From contig JALZUC010000022.1 in NCBI GenBank assembly GCA_023301765.1, positions 25,303 to 89,302 on the forward strand: a stretch of DNA of 64,000 nt. The letters are read 5' to 3'. This stretch comes from Akkermansiaceae bacterium. Lineage in GTDB: Bacteria; Verrucomicrobiota; Verrucomicrobiia; Verrucomicrobiales; Akkermansiaceae. How positions within the stretch are numbered: the first letter of the stretch is position 1; every line of letters begins with the position of its first letter. The notes beneath the pieces were generated by a model. The model saw nothing but the letters and a program-made list of their open reading frames with translations. It was not told where the DNA came from and searched no databases. Of the stretch, positions 42,935-52,004 are shown piece after piece. A program made the position numbers and the translations under genes.

Positions 42935-43732
42935 GTGCCCAGAGAACCTCAACCTACATTAATGGAGCGCCTAGCAGATGGCCGTCCTCCATGGTTCTGG
43001 TGGTTACTCACTATCATCCTCTGCTCATGCTTCACTATCCTAGCATGGAGCCTCTGTATCAGTATCTTCAATAACCCTGAAGACCCGAGGAACTATGAAA
43101 TCCTAAGGAAACTAGGAAGACTCCCTGAGCCAAAAGCCTACACCTCCCAGACCGCACCTGAGCACCCGGCCGGATCATCCACATTACTCAGAAAAAGCTA
43201 CCTAGGATTCTCAGACGAAGAACTAGCCTTCGTAAATAAAAGCCTTCTACACAGCTACCTTGTAAACTTTCGTGAGCATACATTCTGTCACTATCTCGTT
43301 GGTAACTATAAGGTGATCTCCTCGCGTAAGCTCACTAAAGATGACATCATCAGCCAGGGCTTTGCCGTGCAGCTCAGAGCATATAGACAGCCGGATGAAT
43401 ACACAGAGCTGTCTCCATACCCAGTAGTTGCTGAGATTATTTTCCCCACTCACTACGAAGACTCTTATAAAGGTTTTCATAAAGGTGATATGTTAGACCT
43501 AGGTATCACACCTCACTTTGCCTCATTACTTCATGTACAAAAAGCTACCATTGAGGATGATGATACCATCGTGGTAGTCACCGCTGTGTGCTTGGCGAGT
43601 AAGCTTCGTCCGCCACACATAGGCCCCTTTGATATGAAGCCACCTGTTGAGCTGAAGCTCAATGCTGGACTCCCTCTTTTTAAAGTTCCCTCAGCCACCG
43701 CTGATGATGTCAACCTTGAGGATAAGCAGTAG
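42935..43732 (+). CDS. Unknown protein with one N-terminal membrane helix
   Basis: A 265-residue protein that I do not recognise. It starts with GTG at 42935 (an ATG at 42962 is an alternative). One hydrophobic helix covers about residues 20-45 (FWWLLTIILCSCFTILAWS), then a soluble part with SDEELAFVNKSLLHSYLVNF, SPYPVVAEIIFPTHYEDSY and the proline-rich PPHIGPFDMKPPVELKLN. Topology predicts that the C-terminal domain is outside. It is alone: mutL diverges on its left and the helicase converges on its right. Confidence 0.7.
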   Translation: MPREPQPTLMERLADGRPPWFWWLLTIILCSCFTILAWSLCISIFNNPEDPRNYEILRKLGRLPEPKAYTSQTAPEHPAGSSTLLRKSYLGFSDEELAFVNKSLLHSYLVNFREHTFCHYLVGNYKVISSRKLTKDDIISQGFAVQLRAYRQPDEYTELSPYPVVAEIIFPTHYEDSYKGFHKGDMLDLGITPHFASLLHVQKATIEDDDTIVVVTAVCLASKLRPPHIGPFDMKPPVELKLNAGLPLFKVPSATADDVNLEDKQ

Positions 43733-44129
43733 CTTCTGATCGTTCGGTATAGAAATATAGAAAGGCGTTCCGTGGTCAATGGTTCTAAACTACGTTCATG
43801 ACCGGGACTTTTATCGATACTGGCTACCTCTGTGTTTATTGTTCTGTTGAAACACAATAATACTAATGGTATTGACGCCCACATGAGCAGCAAGCGTGAT
43901 CACCACAGCGGATGACACCTTGAAAAATCATACAAATTCAGCAACTGGGTGATTGTATTAAACCGCACTTTGATCCGTTTCCAAACCACTTTGAAGAGAG
44001 CTTTAGTATAATCCTGTCTCGGGCTTTACAGTAGGTGCCAATGTAGGATCAGGGCTTGGACTGTTACTTAAACTAAGCCTGAAACCCTTCCTCCTGTTTC
44101 GATAATCGATTAACTAATCGATATCCCGT
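43733..44129. other. Convergent intergenic region
   Basis: 397 bases between two convergent genes with no coding frame I would support. A perfect AT-rich inverted repeat ATCGATTA-ac-TAATCGAT lies at 44105-44122, 8 bases from the helicase stop; it lacks a T run and is unlikely to be a strong terminator. Confidence 0.5.
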
Positions 44130-46139
44130 TTACCAAGTACTCACCTTCCACTCCTCCGTCATCTCAGTAGGGATAGCATCTAGGAAGCGTGATGGACGAG
44201 TCACGTAATCACCTGAATAGCTCTTTGGATTTGTCATCGGATAGGTTAGATAAAGCTGATCTTTTGCCCGTGTAACTGCTACATAAAAAAGCCTACGCTC
44301 CTCCTCTAGCATCCCCTCATCATCCGACTCAAGGATACGCCCATTGGGGAACATTCCGTCGGCTAGCCAGACTAGGAATACCACCTTCCACTCCAGTCCC
44401 TTTGCCTGATGGATAGAGGAAAGAACGACACCTCCTTCCACTTTTTTATCTTCACTAGGGTCACCATCTATTGCTGACATCAGAGAAAGCTGAGCTAGAA
44501 ATTCAAGTATATCCTCATAACTTTCACCATACTGCATCAGCTGTTCAATATCATTTCGCCGGTGCTCATGGTTATCGAAGCTCACACTCATGTATTCCTG
44601 GTAAACCCCCTCTAAAATACTGAAAATCATATTGGACGGACGTTGGAATACGCCATCTGGCGCAAGTTCATCTAAAGTATGGCAAAGCTGCACCCAAGTG
44701 TCCTTTGCCTTTGCTGGTAATTTAAACGTGAGTAGTGTCTCAGAAAAAGATTTAGGAACATCCACACTTTTACCCGCCTCAGATCTACTCCACGCTAGCC
44801 ATAAATTATCAGCTGTCTTTGCCCCTATACCGGGGAGAAGTAGAGTCATACGCTTAAAACTAATCTCATCACGCCCATTTACTACAAAGCGAATCATAGC
44901 TGAAACATCCTTAATATGCGCCTGCTCAAAAAATCTCAGGCCACTAGTAATCTGAAATGGTAGATCACGCCTCGTCATCTCCATCTGAATTTCCATACTA
45001 TGATAATGAGCACGGTAAAGCACCGCGATTTCATCAGGCTCCACCCCATCACCAATGAGCTCATCAATACGCTCACCAATAAATTCCGCCTGCAGGGAAG
45101 GATCATCTAAAGCCACCAAAGCAGGTGTCATACCCTGCTCTCGCACCGCCCGTAACTCCTTAGTATACTGCTGCTTATTCGGTCGGATAGCCGCATTAGA
45201 AAGCTCTAAAACCTCTGGAACAGAACGATAATTTGTCTCAATTTTAAAAACCTCAGCATCTGGGTATTTATTATGAAAACTTAGAATGTTAGACATGTCT
45301 GCACCGCGCCATGAGTAAATAGACTGGGCATCATCACCCACCACCATAAGGTATTGGCTTTCCCCCACTAAAAGATCTATCAAATCACACTGCACCTTGT
45401 TGGTATCTTGATACTCGTCCACTAACACATGGCGAAATTTCTTTTGGTAAAGCTGACGTAGATCTTGATGCTCCTGTAGAAGCTTCAGCGTTAGAACTAA
45501 CAGATCATCAAAATCCATCGAATTTGTCTCACGCTTCCTTTTCCTATAACCTTTACTCACACGCGCTATATCATCCATCCACTCCTCCAGATGTGAGTAA
45601 CGGGACTCCACAATCTCATTGAGTGACTCATCAGTATTTTCCACTAAACTGAAGATCGAGGCCAAAAGATCCGCCTTAGGAAAACGTCTACCACCAATAT
45701 CAATATTACAGTCCTTAATCACCTCTTTGAGTAATGACTTCTGATCATCACGGTCCATAATAGAAAATGATCTAGTAAAGCCCAGCTCATCTGCATGACG
45801 GCGCAGTATTCTATTTCCCACAGAGTGGAAAGTGCCACTCCACAAAGCAGAAATATCACTAGGGATAAGCTGCTGCACGCGCTCCAGCATCTCGCGTGCC
45901 GCCTTATTAGTAAAGGTAAGTAATAAGATACCACCTGGATCAACCCCATGATCTATCAAATAAGCTACACGGTGTGTAAGCGTTCGTGTTTTACCAGATC
46001 CAGCACCCGCTATCACTAGTGATGGGCCAAACCTTGATGAAACCGCCGCATACTGCTGCTCATTAAGCTCTGAGGCATAGTCTATCCCTGAGCTACTCTT
46101 CCCCTGTTTCCCTGATGCTATTCTATATTCACGCGCCAT
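44130..46139 (-). CDS. UvrD/PcrA/Rep-family DNA helicase
   Basis: A superfamily 1A helicase of about 669 residues. Motifs: Q-motif ELNEQQYAAVSSRFGPSLV, Walker A GAGSGKTRTLTHR, motif II VDEYQDTNKVQ, motif III VVGDDAQSIYSWRGAD, IV-V with ETNYRSVPEVLEL and VVLSSIHQAKGLEWKVVFL, and VI RRLFYVAVTRAKDQLYL. It unwinds DNA in repair and clears replication conflicts. UvrD, PcrA and Rep cannot be told apart safely from sequence. The longest frame begins at TTG 46157; I prefer ATG 46139 (MAREYRIASGK). A 75-residue gene lies 69 bases upstream on the same strand. Confidence 0.94.
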   Translation of the reverse strand: MAREYRIASGKQGKSSSGIDYASELNEQQYAAVSSRFGPSLVIAGAGSGKTRTLTHRVAYLIDHGVDPGGILLLTFTNKAAREMLERVQQLIPSDISALWSGTFHSVGNRILRRHADELGFTRSFSIMDRDDQKSLLKEVIKDCNIDIGGRRFPKADLLASIFSLVENTDESLNEIVESRYSHLEEWMDDIARVSKGYRKRKRETNSMDFDDLLVLTLKLLQEHQDLRQLYQKKFRHVLVDEYQDTNKVQCDLIDLLVGESQYLMVVGDDAQSIYSWRGADMSNILSFHNKYPDAEVFKIETNYRSVPEVLELSNAAIRPNKQQYTKELRAVREQGMTPALVALDDPSLQAEFIGERIDELIGDGVEPDEIAVLYRAHYHSMEIQMEMTRRDLPFQITSGLRFFEQAHIKDVSAMIRFVVNGRDEISFKRMTLLLPGIGAKTADNLWLAWSRSEAGKSVDVPKSFSETLLTFKLPAKAKDTWVQLCHTLDELAPDGVFQRPSNMIFSILEGVYQEYMSVSFDNHEHRRNDIEQLMQYGESYEDILEFLAQLSLMSAIDGDPSEDKKVEGGVVLSSIHQAKGLEWKVVFLVWLADGMFPNGRILESDDEGMLEEERRLFYVAVTRAKDQLYLTYPMTNPKSYSGDYVTRPSRFLDAIPTEMTEEWKVSTW

Positions 46140-46208
46140 CGCAGAGGAATCTAGCAAGGCTCATGAGGATGAGAAGCTGTAATCTTGTTGTTTTCTATAA
46201 ATGGGCAA

Positions 46209-46436
46209 TTACATAGCCACAGCATAGTGCTCCGCGATATCACGTAGAATACCGTCTCTACGCTCACGGGCAATTATCAGATCACGGGTTTTGAGAGAAA
46301 ACCTGAGTCGTTCAGAAGTAGCGTCATTTTTATGAACAGTAAGGTGGCACCACCAGATCCCCCTATTATTCCACAAATGGTGGTTTGGGTTACCCTCGTT
46401 TACGCGAAGTGCTAATTTGGTTTTCGTTTTAGCCAT
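46209..46436 (-). CDS. Small protein resembling a recombinase N-terminal domain
   Basis: A 75-residue basic protein. The pattern NRGIWWCHLTVHKND followed by RLRFSLKTRDLIIARERRDG resembles the N-terminal arm-binding module of tyrosine recombinases of the DUF6538 kind (Trp-rich strand, then a SL-x-T-R-D-x-x-x-A-R helix). No catalytic domain follows: the next gene downstream is the helicase. It might be an integrase remnant or an independent small DNA-binding protein. ATG is at 46434-46436, codon use is ordinary, and no tRNA or att site is next to it. Confidence 0.55.
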   Translation of the reverse strand: MAKTKTKLALRVNEGNPNHHLWNNRGIWWCHLTVHKNDATSERLRFSLKTRDLIIARERRDGILRDIAEHYAVAM

Positions 46437-46599
46437 TGAAAATTATACGGTAACAAATTGTCGATACCTCTATAACGTTCGCTTTTTGGCAAATCATTCA
46501 GATTTTCATCAAATACATAAAGAAATACCCTGCCGCCGTAATTACTAGCTTGTTTAAAAGTAGCTCCTACTCGTCACATACGCGCCAAATGACGGGCTA

Positions 46600-48078
46600 T
46601 TAAAGCCCGTTTAAGGCCTCACTCACCACATCCAGCAGGCGTTCTTTTTTTTCCTGCCCTACAGAGATACGAATGAGGTTTCTATCAATACCACATCCCT
46701 CAGCCCACTCCAGCTCATCATAGTGAGCTAGCAGCGTATACGGGCACGCTATACTAAAATCAGTGCCAAGACTTGGACCTTTAGAAATTTTTAGACTATC
46801 AAAAAACTTAGCACTCTTTTTGCGGTTCTTTAGCACTAAAGAAATTAACCCTCCATACCCTCCACCGTCACGCTTCAGTCTATTATAAAACAGCGGAGTA
46901 GTAAACTTAGGATACCACACGCTCTCCACAGCAGCATGATCATTCAACAGCTCCGCTAACGCTTCTCCGTTCTCATTGCTCAAAGCCATTCTACGCCCAA
47001 AGTCACTGATATTTCTGGATAATACTCGTGCATCAGATGCAAAAAGACGAGATCCACCAGAGCAGTCCTCTTCAAAGAACTCCCTCAAATCTGAATGAAA
47101 TGCTGAATCTTCACATAGCGTCACCTGCCCAGCCATTACATCCCCTTTACCTGAAACCCACTTGGTCAGGCTAGAGAGCACAACATCCGCATATTTTGAT
47201 ACATCAACATTTGCTACCGAGCATGTAGTATCATCTACAATGAGAGGTACTGCACCATCACGGCAAGCGCTTGCAATACTATCTAGATCCACAGTCCGTA
47301 GCAGTGGATTACTCGGAACCTCACAAAACACAGCCGAGAACTCACCCTTACTGATACGCTGAAGGGCCTGCTCAAAAGACTCCCCCACGGCTTCATTAAG
47401 AAATACCACACCATTACCAAAGTGTTTTTGCACCCTCATCGCATCCACATATGGAAACTCTAGCTGAAGAGTTTTCCTACCAGGCAGCAGCTTATTTACA
47501 GCACGATAGACAGAGAATAAACCCGCCATCCCATTTTCATAAAGATATATATCGGAGTCATTATAGCCTCCATGCTTCGCTAACCTCTTGCGTAGACTCT
47601 TCGGGCGAAACTCACTGGTATCACGGCCTTGTAGTACTTTTTCAGCCATCCGGCTACTGACAATCTCACCGGTATAACGCCAGTATTCCATTGCGGTAGG
47701 ATAGTCTTCACACGTCACGATCAGAGCCTGTAACCCCTCATAACTAGCCACTCGTGATGCCGAGCCAGATCGCTTTTCCACAAACCGCTGCGCCCTCTGA
47801 GCAATATCTCTATTAGGGAATACAATCGCTTGTGTGTCCTTATCCGCTAACGCCACTGTAGCCTCGTGAAAAAGCCGAACAGTAGCTGGATTTAGGGTAA
47901 ACCTCGGATAACCACTACGTAGCTTACGGATGACTTTCTCCCTCTTCTCCTCATAGCCCAGAACTGATTCCCACGTAGGAAGACACACAGAACAAGCATG
48001 CTGCGTCTTAGGCAGCTGTATCCCGAGATCCTCCTCGCTCCACGCAGGGTCTGTTTTAAGGTCACGCAAAATCAACAC
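46600..48078 (-). CDS. Cystathionine gamma-synthase-like PLP enzyme, fungal-type layout
   Basis: A 492-residue PLP enzyme of the Cys/Met metabolism family (fold type I). The PLP lysine is Lys306 in SSLTKWVSGKGDVMAG, preceded by VPLIVDDTTCSVANVD and SAVFCEVPSNPLLRTVDLD. It is about 100 residues longer than bacterial MetB. The first 150 residues contain SVCLPTWESVLGYEEKREKV and SGYPRFTLNP, which recalls the N-terminal extension of fungal cystathionine gamma-synthases. The inferred reaction is making cystathionine (or homocysteine) from an activated homoserine and a thiol. It is a single gene with a 160-base AT-rich gap on its 3' side. Transfer between domains is possible but untested. Confidence 0.85.
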   Translation of the reverse strand: MLILRDLKTDPAWSEEDLGIQLPKTQHACSVCLPTWESVLGYEEKREKVIRKLRSGYPRFTLNPATVRLFHEATVALADKDTQAIVFPNRDIAQRAQRFVEKRSGSASRVASYEGLQALIVTCEDYPTAMEYWRYTGEIVSSRMAEKVLQGRDTSEFRPKSLRKRLAKHGGYNDSDIYLYENGMAGLFSVYRAVNKLLPGRKTLQLEFPYVDAMRVQKHFGNGVVFLNEAVGESFEQALQRISKGEFSAVFCEVPSNPLLRTVDLDSIASACRDGAVPLIVDDTTCSVANVDVSKYADVVLSSLTKWVSGKGDVMAGQVTLCEDSAFHSDLREFFEEDCSGGSRLFASDARVLSRNISDFGRRMALSNENGEALAELLNDHAAVESVWYPKFTTPLFYNRLKRDGGGYGGLISLVLKNRKKSAKFFDSLKISKGPSLGTDFSIACPYTLLAHYDELEWAEGCGIDRNLIRISVGQEKKERLLDVVSEALNGL

Positions 48079-48448
48079 TTGGAATAGTTAATATCTCTAA
48101 TTTAGCAAGCGTATATCCACTCACCTTAAGCACCCACACAAATAAACATCAGATTTATAGCCCCTCATATTAAAATAATACACAAACACCTAACATTTAA
48201 AATAAACCCACCTTTACTCAAAAAACCCACCCTCGTGCGCCGTTACTATAATATAGCCCTCATGATTCATAATGCGCTTAAAGTAAAATGCAGTAACTCA
48301 AAAACAGATAACCTGCTAATTCCGCCCCCCTTAGCCTGCTTTTCTTATGAATAACTATTTGTCACCAGCCATCTAATGGCTAGACTTTAACATTATAGAC
48401 CACCCCCCGCTTTAATATAGCCAATCTCTTCTCCCTCTCTATTCCCAC
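48079..48448. other. AT-rich divergent promoter region
   Basis: 370 AT-rich bases between the divergent PLP-enzyme gene and the DUF4175 cluster; both promoters must lie here. A perfect small inverted repeat AGCCAT-cta-ATGGCT is at 48367-48381, about 70 bases upstream of the DUF4175 start, and could be an operator. No coding frame or known riboswitch was recognised. Confidence 0.5.
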
Positions 48449-51214
48449 ATGTCAGACCACTCATCACCTTCTAAGCCAGCTCAGGCAAACATTCCTGAGG
48501 GCTTGCGTAACCAGCTGGAACAATTTAAAAAACAGCTCTGGCGTATCAAAATTGCAGAAGCCGTTCTTGCAGGGTTTTTTGGTCTACTATTTTCCTTCCT
48601 TTTAGTCTTCGGGCTCGATCGCTTTATCGAGACCCCACCGATGACTCGCCTAATTATCCTAATACTAGGTGTATCCATATTTGCCATCTTTGCGCCCTAC
48701 TGGATTCGTCGCTGGGTCTATGGCCATCGCCGTGAAAACCAACTCGCAAAGCTCATCTCACGCCGCTACCCAAAGTTAGGAGACAGACTACTAGGTGCTG
48801 TAGAACTCCAAGATCAAAAAGAAGGTAAAGACAGCCTCTCCCCCGCACTCCGTGCCGCAGCCATGCGCACTGTAGCTGCAGACGCCGCCGGCCGTGACCT
48901 CACAGGGGCGCTACCAGTCGCCAGACATAAAAAACTCTCCTTTATAGTAATGGGCCTATTCATCTTCATGGTCGCATCCCTAGTCATAGTTCCTGAAGCT
49001 GGGGTAAACTCCCTAAAACGCTGGCTGCTACCACTATCAAAAACAGAACGCTTTACCTTCACTCAGCTGGACCTCTCAAACATAGGAATCCCACACCATG
49101 TTGCCTATGGTGAAGCCTTTACACTCACCATTCCTTTAGATGAAAAAACCAGCCGCAGACCAGAAACCGCCCGTGCCAGATACGGAAACGATGGATGGGT
49201 AGAAGCCCCATTACTTAACGGCGCATACGCATTTCAATTCCCCGGTCAAAGAGCCTCAGACTCCATATACATCGAGGCAGATGACGCCCAGTATAACATA
49301 GCTGTAGAACCATCTATCAGACCATCCATCGAAAACATTCGCGGCACAGTAAATTACCCCAGCTACCTTCAGCGCCTTAATGCCCATCCAGACCTCCGCT
49401 CAGGTTTCATTTCCCTTCTAGTAGGTAGCGAAATTACCATCGAGGCCACTGCCAGCCGTGCACTCTCAGCAGCCACAAGCTCCACCATACAAGTCCCTAA
49501 AGAAATTATTTCTGCGCCAGGTCTACAGCCAGAAAAAACAGTTACTCAAACCACCCCAGTAGAAATCCATCTTAAAAATCGTAAAATGACCTCTGGCACC
49601 ATTGCCATTGGGCCGAACTCACTTATCATACCAATAACATGGACTGATATCTATGGACTAGACTCAGATAAGCCCTTTAAAATAAGGATACAAAGCACCC
49701 AAGACCAAATACCCTCAACCTACATCCAAGGAATCGAGCGCCAGCAAACCCTCCTCGCTGAAGAAACACTTAGCTTCGAAATCCTCGCAGAAGACGACTA
49801 CGGCCTCAAAGCCTGCGGCATAACCTGGCAAGGAGAATCCACAGAGCTCAACGGAGTTACACCCGCACAAGGTGAACTCACCCTAGAAAAAGGCGGACCC
49901 ACGCGGACCAGTATCAATCATTCATTCTCCTTTTCCCCTGCAAACCTCTCCATCACACCACAAAAACTCCTTATCCGCTCATGGACAGAAGACTATAAAC
50001 CTGGCCGTGGCCGTATCTATTCAGAACCTATCACCCTCTTTATCCTTACCAAAACCGAACACGCTCAAATGCTAAAAAGCCAGTTTGATAAAGTCATTAA
50101 TGAATTAGAAGATATCGCCCGCAAAGAACAAAACAATAACGACGAAAACCAACGACTAAATCGTAAAAATGGCAAAGAGCTTCAAAATGAAGAAAATCGT
50201 AAAAAACTCCTAGCACAGCAAGACGCTGAAATGGAAAACAAAGACCGCATGAAAGAGCTCACCAAAAATATGGAAGAACTCTTTAAAAAGTCAGTCCGGA
50301 ATGGCGAAATAAATAAAGAGACTCTGAAAAAAATGTCCAGATCACTCCAGTCTATGCGTGAACTAGCGGACCAAGACCTCCCCAAAGTAGAACAAAAACT
50401 CGAAGACGCACAAAGCCAACGTAACACCGAAGAAAAAACAAAAAAAGACCTCCAAGAAGCCATAGAAGAACAGAAAAAGGCATTGGATAAAATGAAGCAA
50501 ACCCTCAAGGAGGCTAATGAAGCCAACCAACAACTTGAAGCCAGCACCTTTGTAAATAGAATCAAACGCGCCGCCAGTGAGCAAGAAGGCATAGCATCCT
50601 CTTTCATCAACATTATCGATCTTGTCATCGGTGCGAATTTCAATGAACTAGACCCCGTAGAGCAAAGAGCCATCAAAGCTACATCCACGCAGCTGCGTCA
50701 GACCGCAGCTGATATCAAATGGATTCAAGAAGACCTCTCCCACTACTACACCCGCACTCAGGAAGAAAAGCATCAAAAGCTAATCCAGGAGATGGCAGAC
50801 TCACGTATAGATGAAGCTATGGAGATACTCTACCCACGTGTAGCGTCGAACATCTCATACGGCTCCATTGACCAATCAAAAAAATGGGCCGCACAACTCC
50901 GTGAATGGGCAAAACAACTAGATGGAGAGAATGACGGTGGCGGAGGTGGTGGCGGTGGAGGTGGTGGTCAGCAGCAAGACACCGACTTCGAGTTCATGCT
51001 TAAAGTCATGCGTATGATTCAGAAAGAACAAGACATCCGCGGCCGCACCCGTGCACTAGAAAACCTCAAACGTAGTGTCACCCCTGCTGCACCAGCAGAG
51101 AATAATGTCATGCCTGAGCCAAAACCAAGACCAAGACCAAGACCAAAATTATTGCCGTTACCATCAACTTCCACTGCAGATTCTCCAGCCCCTAACACCT
51201 TATCACTTTCCTAA
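48449..51214 (+). CDS. DUF4175-type large membrane/coiled-coil protein
   Basis: A 921-residue protein. Two or three N-terminal membrane helices (VLAGFFGLLFSFLLVFGL, LIILILGVSIFAIFAPYW, then VMGLFIFMVASLVIV near 170) are followed by a large beta-rich extracytoplasmic part (residues about 200-530). From about 540 to 770 is a long, charged coiled coil. After that come a Gly-rich linker near residue 832 and a Pro-Arg repeat tail. The layout matches what is called DUF4175. It opens the six-gene cluster and is 6 bases ahead of the next gene, so it is probably the anchor for the secreted partners. Function is unknown. Confidence 0.8.
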   Translation: MSDHSSPSKPAQANIPEGLRNQLEQFKKQLWRIKIAEAVLAGFFGLLFSFLLVFGLDRFIETPPMTRLIILILGVSIFAIFAPYWIRRWVYGHRRENQLAKLISRRYPKLGDRLLGAVELQDQKEGKDSLSPALRAAAMRTVAADAAGRDLTGALPVARHKKLSFIVMGLFIFMVASLVIVPEAGVNSLKRWLLPLSKTERFTFTQLDLSNIGIPHHVAYGEAFTLTIPLDEKTSRRPETARARYGNDGWVEAPLLNGAYAFQFPGQRASDSIYIEADDAQYNIAVEPSIRPSIENIRGTVNYPSYLQRLNAHPDLRSGFISLLVGSEITIEATASRALSAATSSTIQVPKEIISAPGLQPEKTVTQTTPVEIHLKNRKMTSGTIAIGPNSLIIPITWTDIYGLDSDKPFKIRIQSTQDQIPSTYIQGIERQQTLLAEETLSFEILAEDDYGLKACGITWQGESTELNGVTPAQGELTLEKGGPTRTSINHSFSFSPANLSITPQKLLIRSWTEDYKPGRGRIYSEPITLFILTKTEHAQMLKSQFDKVINELEDIARKEQNNNDENQRLNRKNGKELQNEENRKKLLAQQDAEMENKDRMKELTKNMEELFKKSVRNGEINKETLKKMSRSLQSMRELADQDLPKVEQKLEDAQSQRNTEEKTKKDLQEAIEEQKKALDKMKQTLKEANEANQQLEASTFVNRIKRAASEQEGIASSFINIIDLVIGANFNELDPVEQRAIKATSTQLRQTAADIKWIQEDLSHYYTRTQEEKHQKLIQEMADSRIDEAMEILYPRVASNISYGSIDQSKKWAAQLREWAKQLDGENDGGGGGGGGGGGQQQDTDFEFMLKVMRMIQKEQDIRGRTRALENLKRSVTPAAPAENNVMPEPKPRPRPRPKLLPLPSTSTADSPAPNTLSLS
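51119..51145 (+). repeat. Six-base repeat encoding Pro-Arg
   Basis: Repeats of the unit ccaaga, following a ccaaaa unit, encode the KPRPRPRPRPK tail of the DUF4175 protein. Confidence 0.65.
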
Positions 51215-51220
51215 TAGATC

Positions 51221-51985
51221 ATGAAACTCACTCCATCCATCATCATCTGCTCAGCCATACTCACATCATCAATCACTGCCGAACCTGAGCCTCACACTAA
51301 GGAACAACATCAATCAACTACTGAGATATTAAAGCAACACAATCAAGGTGCTAAAAAACTCGCCAATGAGCAAGACGAACTCTCTGCAGACGTCCAAGAC
51401 CTCATCGATGAACAAACAGACGCCACTGTCATTAAACTACTCCGTGAAGTAGAAATCATCATGGCAGATGCCATAGATCAATTAGACAATAGCGATACCG
51501 GCGGAACCACCATCGCCACACAAACAGAAGTAATCGAAAAAATCTTCGAAGCCGCTAAAAAGAAACAAAAACAAAGCCAAGGCCAAGGAGAAAAAGAAGG
51601 CCAAGGCCAAGGCCAAGGAGAAAAAGAAGGCCAAGGCCAAGGCCAAGGCCAAGGCCAGGGTCAAGGTCAGGGTCAGGGTCAAGGAGGTATGATGGAAATG
51701 CTCGAGCGTATGATGGATGGCGGTCAAGATAAAGGCGCAGGTGCACAGCCAGAAGATGGTAAAGGCGAAAAACCCGGTAAAGGTGGTGACACACCAGGCC
51801 AAGGTGGTAGCTCCAGCGGAGGTAGAGACGGTGGTACAACAGGAAATCCGGATAACACGGCAGAAAACACCCAAAGACGAGTCCCTAAAAACTCTGGAAA
51901 CTCCGGCAGTACTCTACCCCTCGAATTTCAAAAAGCCATGGACGCCTATAACAAAGGTGCAGCTAAAAAATCTAATAAACCATAG
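51221..51985 (+). CDS. Secreted Gly-Gln repeat protein
   Basis: A 254-residue exported protein. The signal peptide is short (PSIIICSAILTSSITAE). Residues about 25-105 are helical and charged (LANEQDELSADVQDLIDEQT). Residues about 118-150 are an almost pure Gly-Gln repeat interrupted by Glu-Lys-Glu. The remainder is Gly/Asp/Lys-rich and disordered, ending PLEFQKAMDAYNKGAAKKS. I know no family for it. It starts 6 bases after the DUF4175 gene, and the helical segment resembles the coiled coil of that protein in composition, so they may interact. Homologous regions in the gene pair may suggest shared ancestry, which I cannot test. Confidence 0.75.
   Translation: MKLTPSIIICSAILTSSITAEPEPHTKEQHQSTTEILKQHNQGAKKLANEQDELSADVQDLIDEQTDATVIKLLREVEIIMADAIDQLDNSDTGGTTIATQTEVIEKIFEAAKKKQKQSQGQGEKEGQGQGQGEKEGQGQGQGQGQGQGQGQGQGGMMEMLERMMDGGQDKGAGAQPEDGKGEKPGKGGDTPGQGGSSSGGRDGGTTGNPDNTAENTQRRVPKNSGNSGSTLPLEFQKAMDAYNKGAAKKSNKP
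51571..51684 (+). repeat. ggccaa tandem repeats in the Gly-Gln gene
   Basis: About 114 bases built from six-base ggccaa/ggtcag-type units. A 24-base block at 51577-51600 recurs at 51607-51630. The repeat encodes Gly-Gln and can expand or contract by slippage. Confidence 0.85.
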
Positions 51986-52004
51986 TGTTACATCATTCAT
52001 AACC

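Noticed and set aside
48079..48448. SAM or cobalamin riboswitch upstream of the methionine-pathway-like gene
   Set aside because: None of the conserved core sequences was found on the minus strand.
51571..51684. CRISPR-like periodic repeat
   Set aside because: The unit is six bases without spacers and codes for Gly-Gln in frame; no cas gene is nearby.
51482..51874. Minus-strand frames with Leu/Gly/Phe repeats
   Set aside because: They are the complement of the ggccaa repeat and reflect its composition.
51717..52004. N-terminal extension of the toroid protein frame
   Set aside because: This part overlaps the Gly-Gln gene in another frame and is lysine/valine-rich noise; a clean signal peptide starts at 52005.
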